The notes: generated by a model from the sequence alone, not told the origin. A DNA stretch of 64,000 nt from Bacteroidota bacterium (GCA_027483445.1 JAIXUS010000018.1:248001-312000); one strand, 5' to 3'. Shown: positions 35,191 through 44,964, numbered from the stretch's first letter. Numbers and translations are program-made.

Positions 35191-35915
35191 TCGAGTGCAA
35201 AATTCACCCGCACGGTTATCGATGCGGTTTTGTTTCTGGAAGAGGTATTGAATGTTCCGCCCCAGGAATAATCTTCGTTGCTATTTTGTCCGGTAATCTG
35301 AAATATGCCCATTTCGCCGGTTTCCATGCTGGATAGATCGGCTCCGGCATTTTCAGCAATTTTCTCTGCACGAACCCGCGCATCTTTGGCCGCCGCCGCC
35401 AGCAAATCGATTTTTAAATCTGCAAGGCGGGTGTAGTAATACCTGGGGTTTTCGGAGTAAACCTCTATGCCTTCGTTGATTAGCTCAGTTACTTCACGGG
35501 AAGTGCGCTCCACACCATTAACATTTTTCGATTCAACAGTAACACCCTGACTGAGCCTAAACCCTGCAAATTCAGTACTTTCGGAGCCATCAGGATAACG
35601 TCTTGTACTGTATTCCTTCCCGATATCGACCGACGAAAACACCAGCTCTTTTTCGGGTATACCTTTGGAAATGAGATAGGCCTTCACTTTTTCCTGATCG
35701 GCTTTCAACGCATTGAAGGCATCTTGGAGGTTAAGTCCCCGTTTGGTGAAGCGGGCTGTCCAAACAATGAGGTCTGAATCAAAATCGCGCGATGCCAAAC
35801 CGGTCACAGAAATGCTGCTCGGCTTTCGTTTCGATTTTAAAAATGAACTACCCAGCAGGTAGGCCGAGGTAATCACCGCAAGGGCAATTAACAGCGTGTT
35901 TAGGTGGTTTTTCAT
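35187..35915 (-). CDS. SIMPL-domain (DUF541) membrane-anchored protein
   Basis: 242 residues. One N-terminal membrane helix (residues 6-26), then a SIMPL domain outside the membrane: SISVTGLASRDFDSDLIVWTARF, a helix NALKADQEKVKAYLISKGI, and LAAAAKDARVRAEKIAENAGADL followed by the closing strand TASITVRVNFAL. The family forms ring assemblies in the envelope; its biochemical job is not settled. Lies between dapD and the GT9 gene in one minus-strand unit. Confidence 0.85.
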   Translation of the reverse strand: MKNHLNTLLIALAVITSAYLLGSSFLKSKRKPSSISVTGLASRDFDSDLIVWTARFTKRGLNLQDAFNALKADQEKVKAYLISKGIPEKELVFSSVDIGKEYSTRRYPDGSESTEFAGFRLSQGVTVESKNVNGVERTSREVTELINEGIEVYSENPRYYYTRLADLKIDLLAAAAKDARVRAEKIAENAGADLSSMETGEMGIFQITGQNSNEDYSWGGTFNTSSRNKTASITVRVNFALD

Positions 35916-35924
35916 CAGTTTGGG

Positions 35925-36731
35925 TTATACAGCCACGTGATACTCACGCAGAGCTTCGTTAAGCGATGTTTTAAGGTCGGTACTGGGTTTTCGCTGCCCA
36001 ATTATCAACGCACAGGGAACCTGATAATTACCTGCAGGAAAACTTTTAGGAAGGCTACCCGGAATAACTACAGAACGCTCAGGAACGTAGCCTTTGTACT
36101 CTACAGGTTCAGCCCCGCTCACATCAATAATTCGGGTGCTGGCAGTAATTACCACATTGGCTCCGAGCACCGCTTGTTTTCCAATGCGAACGCCTTCTAC
36201 AACGATAGAGCGAGAACCAATAAAGCAGCCATCTTCTACAATTACCGGACTGGCCTGAACAGGCTCCAACACACCCCCAATTCCAACGCCACCGCTGAGG
36301 TGTACATCTTTGCCAATCTGCGCACAGCTGCCAACGGTAGCCCAGGTGTCGACCATCGTTCCCGAATCTACATAAGCTCCAATATTTACGTACGAAGGCA
36401 TTAGAATCACACCGGGCGCCAGGTAGCTGCCATAGCGGGCAACCGCATGCGGAACAACCCGTACATTTTTAGCGGCATAACCTGTTTTTAGTCGCATTTT
36501 GTCGTGAAATTCAAAAGGACCAACTTCCAAGGTCTTCATTTGCTGAATGGGGAAGTACAGAATAACGGCCTTTTTTACCCAGTCATTCACCTTCCAGCCC
36601 TCGCCATCAGGCTCGGCCACGCGTAAAGAACCCTCATCAAGCTGCTCAATAATAGCCCGAATAGCATGCTGTACCTTCGAATCTGTAAGCATTTCCCGGT
36701 TTTCCCAGGCCTCTTCAATTAACGCTTTCAT
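35925..36731 (-). CDS. dapD: 2,3,4,5-tetrahydropyridine-2,6-dicarboxylate N-succinyltransferase
   Basis: Succinylase branch of lysine and diaminopimelate synthesis. 268 residues from the ATG at 36731; an in-frame ATG at 36746 would add five residues, but the -7-like TATTTTG falls between them. N-terminal helical domain, FHDKMRLKTGY, then a left-handed beta-helix (GAYVDSGTMVDTWATVGSCAQIG, GGVGIGGVLEPVQASPVIVEDGCFIGSRSIVVEG). DapF for the same pathway is at 51369. Divergent from the M16 pair. Confidence 0.94.
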   Translation of the reverse strand: MKALIEEAWENREMLTDSKVQHAIRAIIEQLDEGSLRVAEPDGEGWKVNDWVKKAVILYFPIQQMKTLEVGPFEFHDKMRLKTGYAAKNVRVVPHAVARYGSYLAPGVILMPSYVNIGAYVDSGTMVDTWATVGSCAQIGKDVHLSGGVGIGGVLEPVQASPVIVEDGCFIGSRSIVVEGVRIGKQAVLGANVVITASTRIIDVSGAEPVEYKGYVPERSVVIPGSLPKSFPAGNYQVPCALIIGQRKPSTDLKTSLNEALREYHVAV

Positions 36732-36819
36732 GAGGCCAAAATACATTTTTCGGTGTGTTTGTGAACAAAGGGTGAAGTCAAACTTGTTAACCCAGCTAAA
36801 TTCAAGCTACTTTGTGCAC

Positions 36820-38058
36820 ATGATAAACTACGAGCGGTTTACTTTGGAAAATGGTCTGAGGGTGTTGGTGCATCGCGACGATACCACACCAATGGCCTGC
36901 ATGAATATCCTGTATGATGTGGGTGCGCGCGACGAAGAACCCGAAAAAACAGGGTTTGCGCACCTTTTTGAACACCTGATGTTCGGCGGTTCGGTCAATA
37001 TTCCCAACTACGACACACCGTTGCAGCAAGCCGGCGGCGAGAACAACGCGTTTACCAATAACGACATCACCAACTATTACCTCACCTTACCTGCTGCTAA
37101 CCTCGAAACTGGATTTTGGCTCGAGTCTGACCGAATGCTTAGTCTGGCCTTTTCTGAGAAAAGTCTTGAGGTACAACGCAATGTGGTAATTGAGGAGTTC
37201 AAGCAACGTTACCTTAACCAGCCTTATGGCGACGAGTGGCTCCTGCTTCGCGAATTGGCTTACACCACCCATCCGTATCGTTGGGCCACCATCGGAAAAG
37301 AAATTGCCCACATCGAACAGGCACAAATGAGCGATGTGCGTGCATTTTTCCAACGATTTTATCATCCGGCGAACGCCATTTTGGTTGTAGCCGGAAATGT
37401 AACCATAGAACAAGTAAAAGTGCTCTGCAACAAGTGGTTTGCTCCAATTCCGGCAGGTAAAACTGTTATGAGAAATTTGCCACCTGAGCCCGTTCAAAAG
37501 GAGTCCCGGTTGCTTCGTGTTAAGCGCAAGGTTCCTGCAGATGCAATTCACAAGGTATATCACATGGATGGACGCTTGAGTCAACGGTATTTCAGTCAGG
37601 ACTTGCTTTCCGACATTTTAGGCCGAGGTACATCCTCTCGACTTTATCGAAGTTTAGTGAAAGATCAAGCGTTGTTTAGCGAAGTAAACGCCTATGTCAC
37701 AGGCAATATCGATCCGGGTTTGTTTGTGGTTTCAGGCCGCCTTCGCAATGGTGTTTCTCCGGAACAGGCCGATGCAGCTATTCAAGCAGAAATCCAACAT
37801 CTTCAACAACACCTAATTGATTCACAGGAACTCGAAAAGGTGAAAAACAAGGCAGAATCTTCTCACGTTTTCGGGGAGATGGCCGTGTTAAACAAAGCCA
37901 TGAGTCTCGCTTTTGCAGAGTTACTGGGCGACGTGAACCTGGTAAATCTGGAGTTGGAAAAAATCAGGGCGGTTAGCGCAGCAGATATTTATCGGGAGGC
38001 CAATTCTTTGCTCACCGAAAACAATTGTTCAACCCTTTATTACTGCAAGGAATCATGA
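36820..38058 (+). CDS. M16 family zinc peptidase, catalytic subunit
   Basis: 412 residues. Inverted zinc motif HLFEHLMFGG with His48, Glu51 and His52, followed some 75 residues on by EVQRNVVIEEFKQR supplying the third ligand. The mid-region TSSRLYRSLV belongs to the second half-domain. The ATG at 36820 is preferred: it begins the typical YERFTLENGLRVLVH, and longer frames cross the dapD start. A TACTTTG element lies five bases before it. It overlaps the next M16 gene by ATGA, and the two should pair as active and inactive halves. Confidence 0.93.
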   Translation: MINYERFTLENGLRVLVHRDDTTPMACMNILYDVGARDEEPEKTGFAHLFEHLMFGGSVNIPNYDTPLQQAGGENNAFTNNDITNYYLTLPAANLETGFWLESDRMLSLAFSEKSLEVQRNVVIEEFKQRYLNQPYGDEWLLLRELAYTTHPYRWATIGKEIAHIEQAQMSDVRAFFQRFYHPANAILVVAGNVTIEQVKVLCNKWFAPIPAGKTVMRNLPPEPVQKESRLLRVKRKVPADAIHKVYHMDGRLSQRYFSQDLLSDILGRGTSSRLYRSLVKDQALFSEVNAYVTGNIDPGLFVVSGRLRNGVSPEQADAAIQAEIQHLQQHLIDSQELEKVKNKAESSHVFGEMAVLNKAMSLAFAELLGDVNLVNLELEKIRAVSAADIYREANSLLTENNCSTLYYCKES

Positions 38059-39347
38059 TGCACCCCGATCGATTAACACCTCCGCCCATGGTCGCTGTGG
38101 AACATGTGGCTTTTCAGGAAGCAGAAAAAGTGTTGTTAGCCGGTGGAATTCCGGCCTACGTCCTGCGCCTTGGTACCCAGGAAATTCTTAGGCTTGAGTT
38201 TATCTTTGGGGCCGGAACGGCCAGTCATCCAAACCCTTTGGTGCCATCCATGGCCAATGCCATGTTGCAGGAAGGCACCACAAAACACACTGCAGCCGAA
38301 ATAGCCGACGGAATCGACCGCTTTGGCGCATTTCTCGAGTTGGACTTCGATAAGGACTATGCTTCAGTTACCCTTTACACCTTAAAACGGTACTTCTCGC
38401 AAACACTCGATTGGGTGGTAGAACTGCTCGAAGAATCAACCTTTCCCGAGCCGGAGTGGCTCATTATGCAGGCCAATAAACTGGAAAAATTCCGCATCAA
38501 CTGCGAAAAGGTTTCATTCCTGGCCGGCAAACAGTTTCAGGAAATGATTCTATCAGGTACGCCCTATGGAGCCCACTTTTCAGAAAAAGATTACCTCGGA
38601 ATCACCATCGAAGAACTCAGAGCATTCCGCAAACGCCATTACAACCTCTCCGATGCCCTTATTCTGCTCTGTGGTTGGGCCGATGACGAGGTTATCAAAA
38701 CGCTTTCTTCAGCGCTTGTGCATGTTTCACCTTCGGTGGATGGCTTTAAGCAACCCAATGCCCCGGCTTACGGTGAATTGTTAAAGCCGGCAAAGCACTA
38801 CGTCGAAAAAGCCGATGCCATTCAGTCGGCCATCAGAATCGGACGGCGACTGTTTACCCGGCATCACACCGATTACTTTCCCATGAAGGTCCTCGGCACT
38901 GTTTTAGGAGGGTATTTTGGCTCACGCCTGATGAGCAACATCAGAGAAGACAAAGGCTATACCTATGGAATCGGAGCAGGGGCGCTGGCCTACGTCTCTG
39001 AAGGCTGGTTTTACATTTCTACCGAAGTAGGAGCCGAAGTAACATCTGATGCACTTCGGGAAATCTACCACGAAATCAGGCTTCTGCGTGAGGTACTAAT
39101 ACCGGAAGAAGAGCTCAGCCTGGTGAAAAACTATATGCTTGGTGGTCTGTTGAAAAGCTTCGATGGTACTTTTGAGCGAATGGAGCGCATAAAAGGAAAC
39201 CTGCTTTACGGCCTTCCGAGCGACTACTACACACAGTACACCGAGGCTATTCTTTCGGCTACACCATTGCAAATGCGCGAGTTAGCAAACCGCTGGCTTG
39301 TGGAGGACCAGCTCACTGAATTGGTGGTCGGAAAACAAAAATCGTAA
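38055..39347 (+). CDS. M16 family peptidase-like protein, non-catalytic subunit
   Basis: 430 residues. Same fold as the preceding protein, but the zinc motif position reads SMANAMLQEGT, so no HxxEH. The substrate-binding REDKGYTYGIGAGALAY near residue 303 is kept. In bacterial M16B pairs this subunit supplies the arginine and tyrosine that grip the substrate. ATG at 38055 overlaps the upstream stop; a second ATG follows at 38058. Cellular location is probably cytoplasmic, as neither half has a signal peptide. Confidence 0.92.
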   Translation: MMHPDRLTPPPMVAVEHVAFQEAEKVLLAGGIPAYVLRLGTQEILRLEFIFGAGTASHPNPLVPSMANAMLQEGTTKHTAAEIADGIDRFGAFLELDFDKDYASVTLYTLKRYFSQTLDWVVELLEESTFPEPEWLIMQANKLEKFRINCEKVSFLAGKQFQEMILSGTPYGAHFSEKDYLGITIEELRAFRKRHYNLSDALILLCGWADDEVIKTLSSALVHVSPSVDGFKQPNAPAYGELLKPAKHYVEKADAIQSAIRIGRRLFTRHHTDYFPMKVLGTVLGGYFGSRLMSNIREDKGYTYGIGAGALAYVSEGWFYISTEVGAEVTSDALREIYHEIRLLREVLIPEEELSLVKNYMLGGLLKSFDGTFERMERIKGNLLYGLPSDYYTQYTEAILSATPLQMRELANRWLVEDQLTELVVGKQKS

Positions 39348-39381
39348 TCTGTAGATAACAAAAAGCTCCGAAGCTTTTTCG

Positions 39382-39389
39382 TACATTTG
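39382..39389 (+). promoter_or_regulatory. -7 element of the guaB promoter
   Basis: TACATTTG, exact TAnnTTTG, 25 bases before the guaB ATG at 39415. No clear TTTG upstream. Confidence 0.5.
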
Positions 39390-39414
39390 CGCGCAATTCG
39401 GAAATCCGGTTGCC

Positions 39415-40878
39415 ATGCATTCTGCCTTAAACATTACTGAAGGACTCACCTATGATGACGTCCTGCTCGTTCCTCATTATTCAGAGGTTCTACCCCGAGA
39501 AACCGACATTTCGTCGATGTTCACCCGGAACATCAAACTCAATGTGCCGATTGTTACCGCGGCGATGGATACCGTTACCGAATCGGCCATGGCCATTGCC
39601 ATAGCGCAGGAAGGTGGTATTGGGGTTCTGCACAAAAATATGTCGATTGCAGCCCAGGCAGCCGAAGTCAAAAAGGTAAAGCGCTCCGAGAGTGGAATGA
39701 TTATCGACCCGGTAGTCCTTTCTGAAAGTGCGGTGGTTGCAGATGCTCTTCAACTCATGAAGGAATACAAAATCGGAGGTATTCCGGTGGTGGATGGCCA
39801 GCGTAAGCTTGTGGGAATTATCACCAACCGTGACCTTCGTTTTGAAAAGCGCCTCGACAAGCCGGTTCGGGAAGTGATGACCTCAGAGCATCTAATTACC
39901 ACCACCGAAACTAATCTGGCCAAGGCTGAGGCCATCCTTCAGGAATACAAAATCGAAAAACTTCCAGTGGTTGACCAAAACTACCGGTTGGTTGGATTGA
40001 TAACCTATAAAGACATCATTAAAAATAAACTCCGTCCTAATGCCTGTAAAGATGACTTCGGGCGTCTTCGGGTGGCTGCAGCCGTTGGAGTTACACCCGA
40101 CACACTCGAACGTGTTGAAGCGTTGAAGAATGCAGGCGTTGATGCCGTAATTATCGATACTGCACACGGACATTCAAAGGGCGTAATTGGAATGCTGCAA
40201 CAAGTAAAGCAAAAATGGCCCGACTTGGAAGTGGTGGTTGGAAACATCGCCACACCCGAAGCGGCGCTTATGCTCGCCGAGGCTGGCGCCGATGCGGTGA
40301 AGGTTGGAATTGGTCCCGGCTCAATTTGCACCACACGCGTGATTGCCGGCGTTGGGGTTCCTCAGTTTACAGCCGTTGTTGAGGTAGCCGCAGCCTTGAA
40401 AGGGAAAGGGGTTCCAGTTATTGCCGATGGAGGCATTCGGTTCTCGGGCGACATTGTTAAAGCTTTGGCCGGAGGTGCGTCCAGCATTATGGCGGGAGGC
40501 TTGTTTGCCGGAACCGAAGAGTCGCCCGGCGAAACCATCATTTACGAAGGACGTAGATTTAAATCATACCGTGGAATGGGTTCCATCGAAGCCATGCAAA
40601 CGGGTTCCAAAGACCGGTATTTTCAGGATGCTGAAGACGACATCAAGAAGCTGGTACCAGAAGGCATCGTTGGGCAGGTGCCATTTAAAGGAATGCTGAG
40701 CGAAGTGCTTTATCAGCTCATTGGTGGTTTAAAAGCCGGAATGGGCTACTGTGGAGCTAAAGATATTGCAACCCTACAAACCCGCCGGTTTATTCGCATT
40801 ACCTCAGCCGGTGTTCGAGAAAGTCATCCACACGATGTGTCGATCACCCGCGAGGCCCCCAATTATTCTCGTCGCTAA
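39415..40878 (+). CDS. guaB: inosine-5'-monophosphate dehydrogenase
   Basis: Oxidises IMP to XMP, the committed step to GMP. 487 residues. [13 protein letters not shown] at the N-terminus, two CBS motifs in the middle (residues 95-205, [26 protein letters not shown] and the following [15 protein letters not shown]), the active-site loop [11 protein letters not shown] with the nucleophilic Cys, [11 protein letters not shown], and the mobile flap with YRGMGS. Own promoter; convergent with the unknown membrane gene. Confidence 0.96.
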   Translation: MHSALNITEGLTYDDVLLVPHYSEVLPRETDISSMFTRNIKLNVPIVTAAMDTVTESAMAIAIAQEGGIGVLHKNMSIAAQAAEVKKVKRSESGMIIDPVVLSESAVVADALQLMKEYKIGGIPVVDGQRKLVGIITNRDLRFEKRLDKPVREVMTSEHLITTTETNLAKAEAILQEYKIEKLPVVDQNYRLVGLITYKDIIKNKLRPNACKDDFGRLRVAAAVGVTPDTLERVEALKNAGVDAVIIDTAHGHSKGVIGMLQQVKQKWPDLEVVVGNIATPEAALMLAEAGADAVKVGIGPGSICTTRVIAGVGVPQFTAVVEVAAALKGKGVPVIADGGIRFSGDIVKALAGGASSIMAGGLFAGTEESPGETIIYEGRRFKSYRGMGSIEAMQTGSKDRYFQDAEDDIKKLVPEGIVGQVPFKGMLSEVLYQLIGGLKAGMGYCGAKDIATLQTRRFIRITSAGVRESHPHDVSITREAPNYSRR

Positions 40879-40898
40879 CTGTGGCAAAGTGATGATGC

Positions 40899-41783
40899 TT
40901 AAAAACGAATCCCGTTGTTGAGCAGAATTTTCATCAAAATCAGCACTGAACTTAAGATCACTAAAAATTTATTCTCGATCTGGCCTGTTTCCGGAAGCCT
41001 GTAAATCATAATCATTCGGTTTTTCATGGCATTGATGAAAATAGAAATGATGATGATGAACATGGTGATGACCATGGCTAGGTTCAAGATAAATGAACCG
41101 TCGCTGAAGTAAATCATGGCCACGAAAGAGCAAATCAAATACGGCAGAAAAATCGTTTGGAATAAATAAACGATTCGGCTTTCATTCTTGTAAATGTGTT
41201 GAGTACTATTGGTGATTTGAATAAATGGCTTGGCCACTACAAACCCCAAAATAATCAATATTAGTGACGCCAGGATGGAGAATATCAACTTGGTGAAATC
41301 TTCCATATACATGTAGTCAGCTACAATCCCCAAATAGGAGGCATTAATCCCTTGTGAGTTGGCTTTGATGGGCATAAGAACCATCTGTGCACAAAAGAAG
41401 TTGATGTAGTGAATACCTAACCACAGCCAAAAAAGCTTTAAAATGCCGGGTCTCTTTCGATAGAGCTTTTGAACGAACAATGCGATTATCCCCGCTAAAA
41501 AACAAAATAGAGGTCCTGAAATAAATGTTCTCAAAACGGGCTCAATGGCCCATAAATCATAATTCTGGGTGAATTCAACCTTGAAAAAATAAAGCTTGTA
41601 GAAAAGGTTGTTTCTTTTGGCAAAGAAGGCAGTGACAAGGAAAAAAGAGATATAAACGATAGCCAAGGAGGCCATGTAAGCAACCGATGAATTGATAATA
41701 CGGTTGTTTCTGTCTTGTTCGGCCGAAAAGGTCTTACCGGGCAGCTTTTCCGTGAAGTCAATTATTGGTTCTTCTCTCTCCAT
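40899..41783 (-). CDS. integral membrane protein of unknown function
   Basis: 294 residues. A soluble N-terminus (MEREEPIIDFTEKLPG) precedes about six hydrophobic segments: roughly residues 35-55, 90-110, 120-145, 170-195, 210-230, 235-255, with a final one near 275-290. Phe, Ile and Tyr are very abundant. No catalytic or binding motif recognised. The ATG at 41783 is chosen because the -7 promoter element lies at 41791-41798, which excludes the upstream ATG at 41822. It is a single-gene unit between guaB and a PPIase gene. Confidence 0.75.
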   Translation of the reverse strand: MEREEPIIDFTEKLPGKTFSAEQDRNNRIINSSVAYMASLAIVYISFFLVTAFFAKRNNLFYKLYFFKVEFTQNYDLWAIEPVLRTFISGPLFCFLAGIIALFVQKLYRKRPGILKLFWLWLGIHYINFFCAQMVLMPIKANSQGINASYLGIVADYMYMEDFTKLIFSILASLILIILGFVVAKPFIQITNSTQHIYKNESRIVYLFQTIFLPYLICSFVAMIYFSDGSFILNLAMVITMFIIIISIFINAMKNRMIMIYRLPETGQIENKFLVILSSVLILMKILLNNGIRF

Positions 41784-41790
41784 TAGAAGG

Positions 41791-41823
41791 CAAATATATC
41801 GGAAAATAAAGACTAAATCCAAA
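41791..41823 (-). promoter_or_regulatory. promoter of the unknown membrane protein gene
   Basis: Minus strand TTTG (41823-41820), 21 bases, TATATTTG (41798-41791), both consensus. Seven bases then separate it from the ATG at 41783, so the transcript is predicted to be leaderless. Confidence 0.75.
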
Positions 41824-41900
41824 GCACTTTCCCTCCGACGGTCCTATTGCAGGTCTGAAAACGGCTTTTTCGTGGAATTCGGGATTTAGCAAGTTGAAAA

Positions 41901-41932
41901 TTTGGGCGGTTGTTTAGGTTGGTGTATTTTCG
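41901..41932 (+). promoter_or_regulatory. promoter of the PPIase gene with variant -7 element
   Basis: TTTG 41901-41904, 20 bases, TATTTTCG 41925-41932, which differs from TAnnTTTG only by C for the third T of TTTG. The same TTCG variant with good spacing is seen before the GAPDH gene. Confidence 0.55.
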
Positions 41933-41956
41933 CTGGCATTTTGAAAATCAACAGGT

Positions 41957-44017
41957 ATGTATTTGAAACTTAGCACCCGAATTTTAAGCGTTGTGGCCCT
42001 TGTTGCCCCCTTATTCCTTCAGGCGCAAACAGCCACGAAAAAATCTACTTCACCCAAAACCAAAACCGTAACGAAGTCGGAAGTGCTTCAAGCTACCGTG
42101 GTTGCTCCTGCCACCGCGCCTGTCGACCCGGTTCTTCTAACCGTTGGCGGCGACCCTGTAACCAAAGCAGAGTTCGAAAACATTTACCGTAAAAACAACC
42201 CCAAAGACGCAACCGACGATCGCAAAGCTTTGGAAGAATACCTTGAATTGTTCATTAACTTTAAGCTAAAGGTTAAGGCCGCCAAAGAGGCCGGGAAAGA
42301 CACCTCTAAAGCTTTTTTGACCGAACTCAAGGGTTACCGTCGGCAGTTAGCCCAGCCTTACCTGAGCGATAAAGACGTGAATGAAAAGCTGATTGAAGAA
42401 GCCTATGAGCGGATGAAAAAAGATGTAAGGGCTTCGCACATTCTCATCAAACTTGATGCTGATCCACTGCCGAAAGACACACTCATCGCCTACAAGAAAG
42501 CCATCTCGATTCGTGAGCGTCTGCTCAAAGGTGAGAACTTCGCCGATTTGGCACGCCAGCTTTCCGACGATCCTTCCGGCGCTCAGAATGGCGGAGACCT
42601 AGGCTATTTCACCTCAATGATGATGGTGTACCCCTTCGAAACCGCTGCTTATTCAACACCGGTTGGGCAAATCTCAATGCCTGTTAGAACACGCTTCGGC
42701 TACCACATTCTACGAGTAACAGATGTTCGGGAAACTCAGGGGCAAATTAAAGCAGCACATATCATGGTGCGTATCCCTGAAAATGCGCCCGACAGTGTTA
42801 TCTCTACTGCACGAAAAAAAATCGATGAACTTTACATTAAAGTGAAAGCCGGTGAGGACTTTGGCACCTTAGCCATGAATTTCTCCGACGACCGCACTAC
42901 CGGTAAAAATGGGGGGCAACTGCCTTGGTTTGGAACCGGAAAAATGGTGCCAGAGTTTGAAGCCGCCGCTTTCTCCATCAAAGAAAATAATCAGTTTTCG
43001 GAACCATTCCGCAGCCCTTATGGGTTTCATATTGTAAAAAGACTCGACCGAAAAGGACTACAGCCCTTCGATGAACTCAAGTCTGAAATCAAGCAGAAAG
43101 TCAGCAAAGACTCACGTTCAAGCATCAGCCGCAATGCCGTTATTGCCCGTGTAAAAGCTGAAAATAACTTTACCGAAGACCCCAAAGCTCTGGACGAGCT
43201 GTTAACCAAGATAGACACAGCTTACCTGAGTGGAAAATGGTCGGCCGACAAAGCCAAAGGCATGAGCAAGAAATTGTTCTCCATAGGCGCTGAAATTACA
43301 ACTCAGGAGCAATTCGCAAGCTACCTGGCCGATAATCAAAGTAAGCAGCCCAAAGAAGCTGTGCTGGAAGCTATTGTTCGGAAAGCCTACGATGGATTCC
43401 GCAACGACAAAATTATTGCTTACGAAGATGCAAGGCTCGAAGAGAAATACATCGATTTCCGATTGCTCATGCAAGAGTATCGGGATGGAATCCTCCTTTT
43501 TGAAATTACCGATGAAAATGTTTGGTCAAAAGCCATCCGCGACAGCGCCGGTTTAAAGGCTTTTCATGAACAAAACCTCTCTAAATACATGTGGCCTGAA
43601 AGAGCCGACGCAGCGGTATTTACCTGCAAGGATGCCAAAATAGCTTCAAAAGCCCGCAAAATGGTGAGTAAGCGTGAAAAGAAAAACTACAAGACCGACG
43701 ATATTCTGAAAGAAATCAACAAAGATTCGCAATTGAACTTGCAAGTGGAGGAAGGCCTTTTTGCAAAAGGAGATAACGAATTGGTCGATAAACAACCCTG
43801 GGCTAAAGGCTTGAGTGCTGATATTGTTTCTCCTGATGGCACCGTGAAATTTATCGAGTATAAGCGCATTCTTGAGCCTCAACCAAAAGCACTATCAGAG
43901 GCGCGAGGTTTAATTACCGCCGACTACCAAAATTATTTGGAGCAGCAGTGGATTAAGGAACTCCGTAAGAAGTATACTGTTGACGTAAATCGGGAGGTTT
44001 TACAAAGCATTCGCTAA
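41957..44017 (+). CDS. periplasmic peptidyl-prolyl isomerase with two parvulin domains
   Basis: 686 residues. Signal peptide MYLKLSTRILSVVALVAPLFLQAQ, a linker rich in Thr, Lys and Ala, a SurA-N-like helical region (residues 55-135), then two parvulin repeats: first with RASHILIKLD, FADLARQLSDDPSGAQNGGDLGYF and TRFGYHILRVTD, second with AAHIMVRIPE, FGTLAMNFSDD and PYGFHIVKRLDR. The C-terminal 300 residues are helical and unassigned. Likely a chaperone for outer-membrane proteins. Own promoter and terminator. Confidence 0.9.
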   Translation: MYLKLSTRILSVVALVAPLFLQAQTATKKSTSPKTKTVTKSEVLQATVVAPATAPVDPVLLTVGGDPVTKAEFENIYRKNNPKDATDDRKALEEYLELFINFKLKVKAAKEAGKDTSKAFLTELKGYRRQLAQPYLSDKDVNEKLIEEAYERMKKDVRASHILIKLDADPLPKDTLIAYKKAISIRERLLKGENFADLARQLSDDPSGAQNGGDLGYFTSMMMVYPFETAAYSTPVGQISMPVRTRFGYHILRVTDVRETQGQIKAAHIMVRIPENAPDSVISTARKKIDELYIKVKAGEDFGTLAMNFSDDRTTGKNGGQLPWFGTGKMVPEFEAAAFSIKENNQFSEPFRSPYGFHIVKRLDRKGLQPFDELKSEIKQKVSKDSRSSISRNAVIARVKAENNFTEDPKALDELLTKIDTAYLSGKWSADKAKGMSKKLFSIGAEITTQEQFASYLADNQSKQPKEAVLEAIVRKAYDGFRNDKIIAYEDARLEEKYIDFRLLMQEYRDGILLFEITDENVWSKAIRDSAGLKAFHEQNLSKYMWPERADAAVFTCKDAKIASKARKMVSKREKKNYKTDDILKEINKDSQLNLQVEEGLFAKGDNELVDKQPWAKGLSADIVSPDGTVKFIEYKRILEPQPKALSEARGLITADYQNYLEQQWIKELRKKYTVDVNREVLQSIR

Positions 44018-44034
44018 TCGAAGTTTTTATTGTT

Positions 44035-44068
44035 AGCCCCGGATAGCAAAACTGTTCGGGGCTTTTTT
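44035..44068 (+). terminator. rho-independent terminator of the PPIase gene
   Basis: AGCCCCG (44035-44041) pairs with CGGGGCT (44057-44063) around a 15-base loop, followed by T6. Confidence 0.75.
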
Positions 44069-44103
44069 CTGCACAGCTTTCTTTGTAGATTCGCCATTCG
44101 AGC

Positions 44104-44964
44104 ATGTTTCCAGTTCTGAGCCGACTCAATGTATTTAAATGGTTGCCGATTCTCCTAATTGCCGCATGTGGAGGTAGGGAAGATGCAGACAATTCAGTAG
44201 CGAGGGTGTATGATAAATACCTCTCTCAGGCTGAACTCAGAGAAGCAATACCTTATGGTCTCTCTCCCGCCGACAGTGCAGCGTGGGCAAAAGAGTTCAT
44301 CGCCCAATGGGCTAGAAAGCAGTTGCTCATCCGCCAGGCCGAAAGTAATCTTACCGCTGAACAACTTGATGTAAGCCAACAATTGGAAGATTACCGGGCA
44401 TCATTGCTCATTTACGCCTACGAACGCGAATTGGTGAGGCAAAAACTGGATACCATTGTTTCTGAAGCTGAAATAGAAGCCTATTACAAAAATAACATTG
44501 CCAATTTTCAATTAAAAAACAGCATCATCCGCCTTCGGTACATAAAACTGCAGGGGAATTCTCCAAATGCCGAAAAAGCCGGAAATTGGTTTCGTAGCAA
44601 TTCCAAAACTGATTTGGTTAAGCTTGAACAATACTGCCAGATGTATGCGGTTAATTATCTGCTGAACGATAACAACTGGCTGCTTTTTCAAGATGTATTG
44701 AAGGAAATTCCCATACAGGATTACAGTGCAGAAAAATTCCAACGAAATCAACGCTACCTCGACATAAAAGACAAGGATTACCGTTACTTTGTCTCGATTT
44801 CCGGATTCCTTATCGAAACCTCCAATGCCCCACTCAGCTTTGAAAGGGAAAACATCCGGAATATCATCCTCAATAAACGCAAAATAAAGCTCGTGGAGAC
44901 CATGCAGCTTGACCTATACAACGAAGCATTGAATGAAAAAAATGTGGAAATACTCAAGCATTAG
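44104..44964 (+). CDS. SurA-N-like lipoprotein, putative periplasmic chaperone
   Basis: 286 residues. Lipoprotein signal ending LLIAAC (Cys22). The next 120 residues look like a helical SurA-N-type domain (AAWAKEFIAQWARKQLLIRQAE, VSEAEIEAYYKNNIANF), but the PPIase domain is not recognisable, and the rest (FQLKNSIIRLRYIKLQ onward) is only distantly parvulin-like. It overlaps the next gene, a two-domain SurA homologue, by 32 bases, so the pair probably works together on outer-membrane proteins. Confidence 0.72.
   Translation: MFPVLSRLNVFKWLPILLIAACGGREDADNSVARVYDKYLSQAELREAIPYGLSPADSAAWAKEFIAQWARKQLLIRQAESNLTAEQLDVSQQLEDYRASLLIYAYERELVRQKLDTIVSEAEIEAYYKNNIANFQLKNSIIRLRYIKLQGNSPNAEKAGNWFRSNSKTDLVKLEQYCQMYAVNYLLNDNNWLLFQDVLKEIPIQDYSAEKFQRNQRYLDIKDKDYRYFVSISGFLIETSNAPLSFERENIRNIILNKRKIKLVETMQLDLYNEALNEKNVEILKH

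Noticed and set aside
36808-36814. TACTTTG as a promoter of the M16 pair
   Set aside because: It lacks one base of the TAnnTTTG spacing and has no -33 box, so it is not listed as a feature, although its position five bases before the start is suggestive.
36547-36819. Longer N-terminus of the first M16 peptidase
   Set aside because: It is antisense to dapD; the conserved peptidase start is at 36820.
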